Origin: Pseudomonas sp. UBA5706
GTDB lineage: Bacteria; Pseudomonadota; Gammaproteobacteria; Pseudomonadales; Pseudomonadaceae
Reading direction: 5' to 3'
Assembly: GCF_002419965.1 (NCBI RefSeq)
Contig: NZ_DIHC01000011.1
Coordinates: 124,491 to 188,490, forward strand
DNA: 64,000 nt
Position 1 is the stretch's first letter. Each line of letters opens with the position of its first letter. The position numbers and the translations under genes were made by a program. The notes beneath the pieces are model-generated. The model was not told the DNA's origin and made no database searches. It worked only from the letters and a program-made list of their open reading frames with translations. This document shows positions 53,478 through 62,060 of the stretch, one piece after another.

Positions 53478-53618
53478 TTACTTGCGATGACCTTCGACAG
53501 GATGACTACCGTCGCAGGCCGGTTGATCCGGTTCGTTGGTGCAGTTGTCATCCTGATAGCCAAAGTACTGGCACCCTGCGCACATCAAGAACAGGAGGGC
53601 CACTGTGAGCTTCTTCAT
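53478..53618 (-). CDS. Tiny Cys-rich lipoprotein (46 residues), unknown
   Basis: An ATG at 53618 opens MKKLTVALLFLMCAGCQYFG, a compact signal with a lipobox-like CAGC, followed by YQDDNCTNEPDQPACDGSHP. The mature part of about 31 residues has two further cysteines that could pair. It is the last of three small exported-protein genes in a row on this strand, only 10 bases after its neighbour. Confidence 0.6.
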   Translation of the reverse strand: MKKLTVALLFLMCAGCQYFGYQDDNCTNEPDQPACDGSHPVEGHRK

Positions 53619-53628
53619 CGGTTCACCA

Positions 53629-53868
53629 TCACTTCTGTTTCAAATGCGTGATCGCCTTGTTCGCCTGATCAGCGCACTTCTTGTAGTCACCCGATTCATG
53701 GGCGGCCTTGGCCTGTTGGTGTTCATGGTGCCCGGAGGCGCTGTAGTCGGCATCCGTGGTCGCCTTCAGTTTACCGAGGGCCTCTTCACATTCGTGATGA
53801 TCGTCCTTGGCGAAGGCCGGTTGACTGATTGCAAGAGCGGTCAGAAGACACAAAGAAAAAAAGCGCAT
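53629..53868 (-). CDS. Small exported protein (79 residues), unknown
   Basis: A signal peptide ending in AFA leaves a His- and Lys-rich helical mature protein with DDHHECEEALGKLKATTDAD, SGHHEHQQAKAAHESGDYKK and CADQANKAITHLKQK. The HH and HEH clusters might bind metal, which is inference. It lies between two other small exported proteins on the same strand. Confidence 0.7.
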   Translation of the reverse strand: MRFFSLCLLTALAISQPAFAKDDHHECEEALGKLKATTDADYSASGHHEHQQAKAAHESGDYKKCADQANKAITHLKQK

Positions 53869-53918
53869 ATCTCATTCCTTATAGATTGATCGCAGCCTGG
53901 GTCGTTGCCTGGCTGGTA

Positions 53919-54182
53919 TCAGAGGTGTTTCTTGGCTTCCTTGTCGACATGCTTGTCGGCTTTGTGACGCTCTTCATCATCGTGTTTTACGCCCTTGTCC
54001 ACCTCGTCGGCATCGTGCTTAACCCCCTTGTCGACTTCTTTTGCGCCATCGTCGACGCCTCTGTCCAGCTCTTGGTTATCGTGCTTTATACCGTCGGCCA
54101 CATCGCCCTCGGCAAATGCCAGCGGCGCCAGCGAACCGGTGAGCAACAACGTAACGGCAATTGAAGAAACCCACTTACGCAT
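53919..54182 (-). CDS. Small exported repeat protein (87 residues), unknown
   Basis: After a signal peptide (cleavage near AFAEG) the mature part is a charged repeat: EVDKGVKHDA, DEVDKGVKHDD, EERHKADKHVDKEAKKHL. The near-perfect 11-residue unit VDKGVKHDxDE suggests an extended helical or disordered periplasmic protein. AGGAG precedes the ATG at 54182. It likely starts the three-gene small-protein cluster. Confidence 0.68.
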   Translation of the reverse strand: MRKWVSSIAVTLLLTGSLAPLAFAEGDVADGIKHDNQELDRGVDDGAKEVDKGVKHDADEVDKGVKHDDEERHKADKHVDKEAKKHL

Positions 54183-54437
54183 AGTAAAACTCCTGAGTGA
54201 ACTGCTGGGTCTTCTTGTACCCATCAAGTTTTAGCCTAGACAGTGTTGATCCTTTCTGCATGCAATCTGTCGGAAAATCCCCAACCCTTATATGAAGATG
54301 CTCTCAACGGGACAGCGCTTGTCGCACCCACGTTAGTGAGTATTCCTACCTGTAACCTGCCTTCAGCTCTCTTGTGCGGTCCAGCATCAGTTGTAAATGT
54401 GAAAAATTCGTAAACACTTATTACCAATTGTGTATAT

Positions 54438-54460
54438 TTCGCATTCGCATTCTTATTACC
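54438..54460. promoter_or_regulatory. Possible Fur box before the TonB receptor
   Basis: On the minus strand the sequence reads as AATAAGAATGCGAATGCGAA, tandem GAATGC-type hexamers like those in Pseudomonas Fur sites. It lies 36-58 bases upstream of the receptor start, in an AT-rich stretch. The match to the 19-base consensus is partial. Confidence 0.4.
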
Positions 54461-54495
54461 GATCAATTTTCTGCTCCCGACTCAGGAAACCACCC

Positions 54496-56598
54496 GTGAA
54501 AGCCCGCCTACCTGCCTGCCTGATCCTGGCTGGCGCCTGCAGCACCACGCCTCTCGTTTATGGGGCTGAAATCACCCTCCCCTCCACTCAGATCCAAAGC
54601 GACGGCATGCCAGCCGACGATCAAAGCCTGGGTTATCAGGGCAAGACAGCCACCAGCACGACGCGCCTGGGGCTATCGGACAAGGAAACGCCGCAAGCGG
54701 TCACTACCGTGACCCGCGACCAGATCGACGACTTCAGGATGAACAGCGTCAAGCAGGCTTTGCGCGCAGCGCCGTCAGTGACGGTCGAGCAGATCGAGAC
54801 CGATCGTACCCAGTTCACCTCGCGCGGCTTTGACATCACCACCTTCGAATACGACGGCATGGGCATGCCTTTCACCGGTGACTTGCTGGTGGGCGATCAG
54901 GACCTGGCCGAGTACGAGCAAATCGATGTGCTTCACGGCGCCAACGGTTTAATGAGCGGCACCGGCAACCCATCGGCCACCGTCAATTTCGTGCGCAAGC
55001 GTCCGACCAAGCAATTGCAGGCCAAAATCGGTACCAGCGTCGGCTCCTGGGACAACCGTCGGGTGGACGTCGACGTTTCCGGCCCGCTGACCGACAGCGG
55101 CAACGTGCGCGGGCGTTTCATCTATGCCCATGACAAAGGCAACTCCTATCTGGACCGCTACAGTCACGAACTAAACGTGGCGGCGGGCCTGCTGGACTTC
55201 GACCTTTCCGATGCCGACACCCTGACCGTCGGTTTCTCCCAGCACGACAGCAACGCCAATGCCAGCAGTTGGGGCAACCTGCCGCTGGCCGATGCGGACG
55301 GTAACCCGATCCACTACAGCGGGCGCAGCGCCAACGTCGGCCAGCCATGGACCTACTGGAATGTGCACACCCAGCGCACCTTTGCCGAACTCAAGCATGA
55401 CTTCGGCAACGGCTGGACCAGCAAACTGTCGCTGACCGGCATCCGCCAGTATCAGGACACAGACATGTTCTACATCTCCGGCGTCACCGGCGATGATGCG
55501 ACAGCGTTTGCCACCCATATCACCAGCAAGACCGACCAGATGATCGGCGAGGCACAGCTTTCCGGACCTTTCACGCTGTTTGGCCGCGATCATGAGCTGA
55601 CCTTGGGTACCAACTATGGCCGCACGCATTTGAAGGCCAACGAGCATGATATTGGCGAGGGTGAGGCGGGTTACTACGACACCAGCTTCTCGGGTGCACT
55701 GGCAGGCGCGACCGTTCGCCCGCCCTTGAACTGGACCTCGCAGACCAATAACCAGAACTACCGCGATACGCAAAAGAGTGTTTATGCCGGGGCCCGTTTC
55801 AGCCTGATGGATGACCTGCATTGGATCGTCGGGGCGCGAATGCTCAGTGCCGATGGCAGCGGTCTGGACTACGGCGTTGATCACGATACCCGCGAGCACG
55901 GCAAGGTCACGCCATATACCGGCCTGGTGTACGACCTCAATGACCGCTGGAGCGTCTACGGCAGCTGGACGCGGATTTTCAGCCCGCAATACAAGGTGGG
56001 CCTGGACGGCAGAATGCTGGACCCGCTGGAAGGCACCAGTGAAGAAATCGGCCTCAAGGGCAGCCTGGACAATGGCCTGAACCTGACCGCCGCAGCGTTC
56101 AAGACCAAGCAGCAAAACGTCTCTGAGTACGTAGGTCTCGTCGGTAGCCAGACTGTTTACAACGCGTTGGACTACAAGAGCCACGGCATCGAACTGCAGG
56201 CCTCCGGAGAAGCCTTGCCGGGTCTGGACGTGCTTGCAGGCTACACCTATGTGCGCATCGATGATGACAACGGCGATCGTGCCCGCAAGTACGTGCCAAC
56301 CCACAGCGTTCGCGGCATGGCCACCTATCGACTGCCGGGGCTGCCACAGGCCAGGGTCGGCGCGCGCGTGAGCTGGCAGGGGCCGGTGGAGAACGATGGC
56401 AACAGCGCGATTCGCCAAAACGCCTACGCGCTGGTGGACCTGATGACCGGCTACGACATCGATCAGCACTGGAGCACGTCGCTTAACCTGAACAACGTCA
56501 CCGATCGCAAATACCTGATGTCGCTGTACAACAGCGCGACCAGCGCCAACTACGGCGCACCGCGTAACCTGACTGCGTCGCTGACCTGGACTTACTGA
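54496..56598 (+). CDS. TonB-dependent siderophore receptor
   Basis: A signal peptide (ending near VYGAE) is followed by a plug domain with LGLSDKETPQAVTTVTRDQI, RGFDITTFEYDGMGMP and EQIDVLHGANGLMSGTGNPS, then a beta-barrel of about 22 strands ending in LTASLTWTY. At 700 residues without an N-terminal signalling (STN) domain it is a plain ferric-siderophore transducer of the FpvA/FhuE-like class; the siderophore is unknown. The GTG start at 54496 has an AGGAAA site. No siderophore synthesis genes or sigma/anti-sigma pair are adjacent. Confidence 0.93.
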   Translation: MKARLPACLILAGACSTTPLVYGAEITLPSTQIQSDGMPADDQSLGYQGKTATSTTRLGLSDKETPQAVTTVTRDQIDDFRMNSVKQALRAAPSVTVEQIETDRTQFTSRGFDITTFEYDGMGMPFTGDLLVGDQDLAEYEQIDVLHGANGLMSGTGNPSATVNFVRKRPTKQLQAKIGTSVGSWDNRRVDVDVSGPLTDSGNVRGRFIYAHDKGNSYLDRYSHELNVAAGLLDFDLSDADTLTVGFSQHDSNANASSWGNLPLADADGNPIHYSGRSANVGQPWTYWNVHTQRTFAELKHDFGNGWTSKLSLTGIRQYQDTDMFYISGVTGDDATAFATHITSKTDQMIGEAQLSGPFTLFGRDHELTLGTNYGRTHLKANEHDIGEGEAGYYDTSFSGALAGATVRPPLNWTSQTNNQNYRDTQKSVYAGARFSLMDDLHWIVGARMLSADGSGLDYGVDHDTREHGKVTPYTGLVYDLNDRWSVYGSWTRIFSPQYKVGLDGRMLDPLEGTSEEIGLKGSLDNGLNLTAAAFKTKQQNVSEYVGLVGSQTVYNALDYKSHGIELQASGEALPGLDVLAGYTYVRIDDDNGDRARKYVPTHSVRGMATYRLPGLPQARVGARVSWQGPVENDGNSAIRQNAYALVDLMTGYDIDQHWSTSLNLNNVTDRKYLMSLYNSATSANYGAPRNLTASLTWTY

Positions 56599-56637
56599 AG
56601 CGCGCCTGTCCTGCGGTTTTCCCGACTACTGATGTGC

Positions 56638-56701
56638 AGCGGTCCGGCTTGCCAGCGGTGGTGGCTGCAAGGTCGTTATCGCCGGCAATCCGGACCGCTT
56701 C
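56638..56701. repeat. REP-type inverted repeat pair
   Basis: AGCGGTCCGGCTTGCC (56638-56653) and GGCAATCCGGACCGCTT (56685-56701) are near-perfect inverted copies with a loop of about 30 bases. It lies between the convergent receptor and GST genes and could terminate both. Confidence 0.7.
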
Positions 56702-56722
56702 AGGTCACATCATGGCCCAGCC

Positions 56723-57562
56723 TCAGTCCAGATCCGCCGCCGAATGCCGCTCCGTTACCTGCTCGCCGTCCTCGCCCCAGGTCCGGTTGACTCGCAAGCC
56801 GCGTATCACCGCAGGACGGTTGGCGATTTCTTCAGCCCAGCGTTGCACATGGGTGTACTCCTCGGCGGCAAGGAAGTGGGCAGCATCATAGACAGTGCCG
56901 CGCACCAACTGGCCGTACCACGACCACACCGCGATGTCAGAGATGCTGTATTGGTCGCCTCCAAGGTAAGGGCTTTCGGCCAGACGGCGATCCAGTACAT
57001 CCAGCTGACGCTTGGCTTCCATGGTGAAGCGATTGATGGCGTATTCGATCTTTTCCGGGGCATAAACATAAAAATGCCCGAAGCCGCCGCCCAGATAAGG
57101 AGCCGCACCCATTTGCCAGAACAGCCAATTCAGGGTTTCGGTTCGGCCTGCAGGATCGCTGGGCAACAAGGCGCCGAATTTTTCCGCCAGGTACAACAGA
57201 ATAGAACCGGATTCGAACACGCGCACAGGTGGCTCGACGCTGCGGTCGAGCAAAGCCGGGATCTTGGAGTTGGGATTGATCTGGACGAAACCGCTGGAGA
57301 ACTGGTCGCCCTCGCCAATGCGAATCAGCCAGGCGTCGTATTCAGCTTCGTGCTTGCCCAGCGCCAGCAGCTCTTCGAGCATGATGGTGACCTTCACACC
57401 GTTGGGAGTCGCCAGCGAATAGAGCTGCAGCGGTTGTTTGCCCACAGGCAGGGTTTTCTCATGGGTGGGGCCGGCGACGGGACGGTTGATTTTGGAAAAC
57501 TGGCCGCCGGAGCCGGCTTCGTTTTTCCAGACCTTGGGGGGAACGTACGCTGAGTTAGTCAT
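56723..57562 (-). CDS. yghU: Glutathione-dependent disulfide-bond oxidoreductase (YghU family)
   Basis: This 279-residue nu-class GST has the long N-terminal extension and blocks typical of YghU: LYSLATPNGVKVTIMLEELL, QINPNSKIPALLDRS, VFESGSILLYLAEKFGALLP and GGGFGHFYVYAPEKIEYAIN. It binds two glutathiones and reduces disulfides or peroxides. GGAGG precedes the ATG. It stands alone between convergent and divergent neighbours. Confidence 0.93.
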   Translation of the reverse strand: MTNSAYVPPKVWKNEAGSGGQFSKINRPVAGPTHEKTLPVGKQPLQLYSLATPNGVKVTIMLEELLALGKHEAEYDAWLIRIGEGDQFSSGFVQINPNSKIPALLDRSVEPPVRVFESGSILLYLAEKFGALLPSDPAGRTETLNWLFWQMGAAPYLGGGFGHFYVYAPEKIEYAINRFTMEAKRQLDVLDRRLAESPYLGGDQYSISDIAVWSWYGQLVRGTVYDAAHFLAAEEYTHVQRWAEEIANRPAVIRGLRVNRTWGEDGEQVTERHSAADLD

Positions 57563-57783
57563 TAAACAAGCCTCCAGAGTGAGTCACTGACGGTGATCCA
57601 TGAAGCGCCGCAAAACCAGGCGGCAAGGCCTGACCTACCGGGGTGCGATTGAGAGCGGTTGAGGGTATGCAGTTACCTTGGGGCGACTCAAGCACATTTC
57701 AATCGCGGCGCTCAGGCAGATAAGCTCGGGTTTCCATTGCTTCCCGGCTGCCTGGCAGCCCGTTCCCAAGGAGCCCGCCGAGC

Positions 57784-58221
57784 ATGCATCCGCCCTTTTC
57801 AGGCGCCAAGATCGCTGTCATCTGCGAAGGTCTTTTGCTGACCTACCTGCGCGACGACCTGCCGTCGATTCCCTGGCCCGGACGCTGGGACCTGCCCGGT
57901 GGCGGTCGCGAAGGCGACGAAACCCCTGAGCAGTGCGCACTTCGGGAAACTCACGAAGAGTTTGGCCTGACCTTAAAACCCGAGTGGATCGTGTACGAGC
58001 GGGTTTATCCGGGCCAGGGCATGAAGGGTCAGGACACCTGGTTTCTGGTGGCCAGGGTTCCCAAGGGCACGTTCGATCAGGTGGTTTTTGGCGACGAAGG
58101 CCAGCGCTGGGAGATCATAACCATCGAACGGTTTCTGGCGCTGCCGGACGCTATCGCTGCGCTGCAACATAGGCTGCACGAGTACCTGTCAACTGCGCCT
58201 GGACAGCCGCCTTGTCGATGA
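57784..58221 (+). CDS. Nudix hydrolase
   Basis: The Nudix box is complete: GGGREGDETPEQCALRETHE continuing into EFGL (Gx5Ex7REUxEExGU). The 145-residue protein should hydrolyse a nucleoside diphosphate linked to another group; the substrate is unknown. The last 71 bases overlap the 3' end of the SnoaL-like gene on the other strand. Confidence 0.9.
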   Translation: MHPPFSGAKIAVICEGLLLTYLRDDLPSIPWPGRWDLPGGGREGDETPEQCALRETHEEFGLTLKPEWIVYERVYPGQGMKGQDTWFLVARVPKGTFDQVVFGDEGQRWEIITIERFLALPDAIAALQHRLHEYLSTAPGQPPCR

Positions 58222-58573
58222 CCGAATAAACGCTGTGGATACGCCCGCCACTGAACTCATAGAAGACGTTCTCGGTGAAACTGACCCGCTGGCCATTGAC
58301 CGCCAAGCCGAATAATTGCCCCACTGGGGTGCAGTCGAAGCACAGCCGCGCGGCGATATGCGGGGGGTCGGCCAGCAACAAATCGATGACGAACTGCAGA
58401 TCGGGAATGGCACGGAAATCGTTTTCCAGCATCTCCCGGTAACCGGCGAGGCCGATCCACTGGCCGTTGTAATGCACCTCGTCATCGACGAACTGACCCA
58501 GTGCAGACCAATCCTGACGATTCAGGCAATCGATATAGGCACGGTACAGGTTAAGGACTTCTGGTTCCGGCAT
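58151..58573 (-). CDS. SnoaL-like / ester cyclase-type protein
   Basis: The 140-residue NTF2-fold protein has LNLYRAYIDCLNRQDWSALG, VDDEVHYNGQWIGLAGYREM, IPDLQFVIDLLLADPPHIAA and FTENVFYEFSGGRIHSVYSV, all usual for the SnoaL/ester-cyclase superfamily. Function is unknown. It converges with and overlaps the Nudix gene by 71 bases, leaving no room for a normal terminator. Confidence 0.82.
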   Translation of the reverse strand: MPEPEVLNLYRAYIDCLNRQDWSALGQFVDDEVHYNGQWIGLAGYREMLENDFRAIPDLQFVIDLLLADPPHIAARLCFDCTPVGQLFGLAVNGQRVSFTENVFYEFSGGRIHSVYSVIDKAAVQAQLTGTRAAYVAAQR

Positions 58574-58789
58574 GGGCACGCTCCCTGGTTTGCCGCTGCG
58601 GTTGCAGCTTTGGGTATTAGGGCGCAAGGCGACACGGAGAGTTCAAGGGACAGGTGCGCTGAGGTGCAGTGCGCTGCGAGACAAGGCCACGCATCAAGTA
58701 GCAGAGGTCGCGTTCAGGCAGCTCCGACACCACCGCCGACAGCCAGGCGGCTCAGCGTCCTGTTGTCGGTAGGCTCATCGGTAGCTTGG

Positions 58790-59494
58790 TCAGTTGCCCG
58801 CCACTTGCGCCACTTCACCGGCACTCACCAGGGCCTTGAGCGAGGCATCGAACTGCTTGAGCGCCTGGATTTGCAAATCACGCTGCTGGTCGATCTGCAG
58901 GGCGATTTGCGCAGCGGCCTTATCGTGAACCCAGACAGAGGTCAGCTCCCGGGTCCCCAGGCCTTGGGCCTTGCCGATGTATTGCAGATTCGAGTCATAG
59001 AACTTCGCAATGAAACGAGCCTGAACCTTACTATTGCGTTGAGTGACGAGCTGATTGTAAGTGTCGAGCATGACCACCACGTCAGGGCGCGCCTGCATTA
59101 AGGCGTCGAGGCTGCCGTAGACCGTCACCGACGCAAATTGCCGGACAAGGGAAGAGTTAAGCCAGTCGATCGCCAGCTTCGGATCGGAACTGTCGACGAA
59201 TGCCTGGCGGATTCGTGAGTCCACCGCGCCGTTCCTGGCGCCGTTCAACGCTACAGCGTGGTATTGCTCAAGATAGTGCAGCGTACTGACCGTGTTCTCG
59301 CTGTAAAGCACACCGACCGACTGCGACCGTTTGAGCGCCACGCCGCTGTCAGCAACGGGCATCAGGTGGCAAGACTGCTCCTCGGTAACCGACGGCGTAG
59401 GGACAATCGCCGCACTGGCAGCATAGACAGGGGCATGGAGGGCAACACCACCGGTCAGTAGCGCGACCAGCGTCAGCACGGTAGAAATTCTCAT
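58790..59494 (-). CDS. Exported protein of unknown function (234 residues)
   Basis: GGAAGGA precedes the ATG and a signal peptide runs to about residue 25 (VYAAS). The mature part has SQSVGVLYSENTVSTLHYLE, PDVVVMLDTYNQLVTQRNSK and ELTSVWVHDKAAAQIALQID, with a helical C-terminus. I do not recognise the family. The layout suggests a periplasmic soluble protein. Confidence 0.7.
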   Translation of the reverse strand: MRISTVLTLVALLTGGVALHAPVYAASAAIVPTPSVTEEQSCHLMPVADSGVALKRSQSVGVLYSENTVSTLHYLEQYHAVALNGARNGAVDSRIRQAFVDSSDPKLAIDWLNSSLVRQFASVTVYGSLDALMQARPDVVVMLDTYNQLVTQRNSKVQARFIAKFYDSNLQYIGKAQGLGTRELTSVWVHDKAAAQIALQIDQQRDLQIQALKQFDASLKALVSAGEVAQVAGN

Positions 59495-59669
59495 CGCGGG
59501 TGTCCTTCCAAAACCGGTTCGGTATGGCGTTATCCTGCTCCTTTAAATGAAAAAAAGAACTCGCATTGCGTGATGTTAACTATCGATTTCACCAATGGTA
59601 GGCCTGCTGAGAAGGTCCTTTACGCTTTTCTGAATAAAGCACCTTAGCAATAGGCTTTTTCAGACTAAC

Positions 59670-61019
59670 TCAGTACGCGAAGTTGCCGATGACCTGGCGA
59701 ACCTGTTGCAGCGCCTGTTGCAACGCGTCCATCCCGACCGAACCTAACGCCAGCCGAACGGCATGTGGCACGGGGCTGGAAACGGCGAAGGCTTCAGCGG
59801 TGGACACCGCGATATTCATCGCCAGCAGCGCCACGACCACCTGATCCGCCCGCACCTCTTCGGGCAGCGGCAACCACAGAAAATACGAGGTCCAATGGCC
59901 GACGACGGTCATCCCGCTGAACGCCTGCTTCGCCAAGGCTTGGCGCTGTTTTGCGTCGTGGCGTTTTTCGGCTTCAAGCCGCGCGACGGTGCCGTCCTCG
60001 ATCCAGCCGCAGACCAGCGCGGTCATCACCCCGGGCGTATTCCAGGTGGTGGCCCTGATCGTTCTCTCGATAGCAGGCACCCAGTGCAAGGGCGCGACCA
60101 CGAAACCGACGCGCAAGCCAGTGGCGACGTTCTTCGAGAAACCGGACACATAGACCGTCCGCTCCGGCGCCAGCGCCCGCAGCGGAACGGGCGGCGTTTC
60201 GGCCAGGAAGGCGTAGGCCGCGTCTTCGATCAGCAGCAAGCCGTGTTGGCGCGCAATGCCCACCAACCGCTGGCGCCACGGCAGGCCCATGACCCAGCCC
60301 ATGGGATTGTGCAGGGTCGGCATCGTGTAAACCGCTTTGATGCGCCGTTTGCGGCAGAGCTGCTCCAGTGCATCCAGGTCAGGCCCCGTGTCGCTCAACG
60401 CAATAGGCACCAGTTCCAGCCGCTGGGCGTCGGCGAGCACCTTGAAGCCCGAGTAGGTCAGCGCATCGACCGCGACCACATCCCCCGGCTTGAGCAAGGC
60501 CATGACCGTGGCGGCAAGCCCATGTTGTGCGCCACTGACGATCAGCACCTGTTCGGCCTGTGCTGCCAGTCCGCGATCGGCCAGGTGCCGGGCGATACAG
60601 CCACGTTCATGGGCGCGCCCGGCATGGGGCTGATACCGCAACAGTGCGTCCAGATCCCCTGACAGAGCCAATTGCCGCAAGCCGCTGCGCAGCAACTCGG
60701 CTTGGCCGGGCAGTGTTGGGTAATTGAAATTCAGGTCCAGCACACCGACCGCTCCGGCCTGCTGGTCGATACCGTGGCCGAGCGGCAGCGCGATCTCCCG
60801 CACGAACGTCCCCCTGCCCGTCTCGCCGCTGATCAGGCCCATCGCTTGCAGTTCGGCGTAGACCCTGGACGCGGTCACCAATGCCAACCCGTGCTGCGCG
60901 GCCAACTGGCGGTGCGTGGGCAGGCGACTACCCGGCGGCAGTGCACCGGAGGAAATCTCGCTGGCAAAGGTGTCAACGATTGTCTTGTAGCGGGCGCGAG
61001 GCATCGGCGGTGTATCCAT
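59670..61019 (-). CDS. MocR/PdxR-type regulator (GntR HTH fused to aminotransferase fold)
   Basis: An N-terminal GntR HTH (IVDTFASEISSGALPPGSRL; GLALVTASRVYAELQAMGLI) is fused to a PLP-dependent aminotransferase fold that keeps the PLP lysine (YVSGFSKNVATGLRVGF) and MPTLHNPMG. At 449 residues it is a normal MocR. Such proteins sense PLP or amino compounds and control a neighbour. The EamA exporter gene is divergent with 117 bases between and is the likely target. The start at 61019 is the first in register with the HTH. Confidence 0.92.
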   Translation of the reverse strand: MDTPPMPRARYKTIVDTFASEISSGALPPGSRLPTHRQLAAQHGLALVTASRVYAELQAMGLISGETGRGTFVREIALPLGHGIDQQAGAVGVLDLNFNYPTLPGQAELLRSGLRQLALSGDLDALLRYQPHAGRAHERGCIARHLADRGLAAQAEQVLIVSGAQHGLAATVMALLKPGDVVAVDALTYSGFKVLADAQRLELVPIALSDTGPDLDALEQLCRKRRIKAVYTMPTLHNPMGWVMGLPWRQRLVGIARQHGLLLIEDAAYAFLAETPPVPLRALAPERTVYVSGFSKNVATGLRVGFVVAPLHWVPAIERTIRATTWNTPGVMTALVCGWIEDGTVARLEAEKRHDAKQRQALAKQAFSGMTVVGHWTSYFLWLPLPEEVRADQVVVALLAMNIAVSTAEAFAVSSPVPHAVRLALGSVGMDALQQALQQVRQVIGNFAY

Positions 61020-61136
61020 GACAATTTTTTGATTGTAATGATTCTGCGCTCTAGGATTCGCCAACCGCAACCGCACGTCCCTACCCTCCCACACCGAACC
61101 TCATCCGATCACCGCTGCCTCAATGAGCCTGTCACC

Positions 61137-62033
61137 ATGCAAACAGCTCCACATCCGCAACACCGACGCCAGGATCAGACCGCCGGCGGCTGGATCAACG
61201 GCCTGATCGGCGTGGTGATTTTCAGCGGTTCACTGCCGGCGACGCGTATCGCGGTCCAGGAGTTCGCCCCCGTGTTCCTGACGGTCGCGCGCGCCTCGAT
61301 TGCCGGCATCGTGGCCTTGTGCGTGCTGTTGCTGCTCAGGCACACCTGCCCTGCCAGGCATCAACTGCTGGCGTTGTGCATCGTCGCGCTGGGAGTGGTA
61401 ATCGGGTTTCCACTGCTCACGGCGCTGGCGCTGCAATACGTCACCTCCGCGCATTCGATTGTGTTCGTCGGCCTTTTGCCGTTGGCGACCGCTGTCTTTG
61501 CCGTGCTGCGTGGCGGTGAACGGCCTCGCCCTGTGTTCTGGCTGTTCTCATTGCTGGGCAGTTCGCTGGTGGTCGGCTTTGCCGTGTCCCAAGGCCTAAC
61601 CGCGTCGCCGACGGGCGACTTGCTGATGCTGCTGGCGATTCTGGTGTGCGGCCTGGGTTACGCCGAAGGCGCCAGGCTTTCCAGGACGCTGGGCGGCTGG
61701 CAGGTGATCTGCTGGGCGCTCGTCCTGTCGCTGCCGATCATGCTGCCGCTGAGCTGGCTTACTGCGCCGTCTTCTTTTGCGCACATCAGCCTGCCAGCGT
61801 GGCTAAGCCTGGGCTACGTCTCGCTGTTTAGCATGTTGATCGGCTTTGTGTTCTGGTATCGCGGTCTGGTGCAGGGTGGGATTGCCGCGGTGGGTCAGTT
61901 GCAACTGCTACAGCCCTTTTTCGGCTTGGCGCTGGCGGTGACGCTGCTGCACGAGCAGGTCAGCGTGACCATGATCGTGGTCACCGTCGCCGTCATCCTG
62001 TGCGTGGCGGGGGCGCGCAAAGGCACCCGCTGA
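61137..62033 (+). CDS. EamA/DMT-family transporter
   Basis: Ten hydrophobic helices in two EamA repeats span the 298 residues, with GLIGVVIFSGSLPATRIAVQ opening the first and MLIGFVFWYRGLVQGGIAAVG in the second. It probably exports an amino acid or metabolite. It is divergent from the MocR regulator, a pairing often seen for MocR-controlled DMT exporters. Confidence 0.88.
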   Translation: MQTAPHPQHRRQDQTAGGWINGLIGVVIFSGSLPATRIAVQEFAPVFLTVARASIAGIVALCVLLLLRHTCPARHQLLALCIVALGVVIGFPLLTALALQYVTSAHSIVFVGLLPLATAVFAVLRGGERPRPVFWLFSLLGSSLVVGFAVSQGLTASPTGDLLMLLAILVCGLGYAEGARLSRTLGGWQVICWALVLSLPIMLPLSWLTAPSSFAHISLPAWLSLGYVSLFSMLIGFVFWYRGLVQGGIAAVGQLQLLQPFFGLALAVTLLHEQVSVTMIVVTVAVILCVAGARKGTR

Positions 62034-62060
62034 TCGACGCCCAGGCGTGGGTGCCTGGGC

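Noticed and set aside
52045..53490. 481-codon plus-strand frame
   Set aside because: It is opposite the YcaO/OsmC gene, which has clear domain motifs; the plus-strand product shows none.
55171..56469. 432-codon minus-strand frame
   Set aside because: It is antisense to the TonB-dependent receptor barrel.
60672..61136. Upstream extension of the first EamA frame
   Set aside because: It overlaps the MocR gene and has no membrane or domain character; the transporter starts at 61137.
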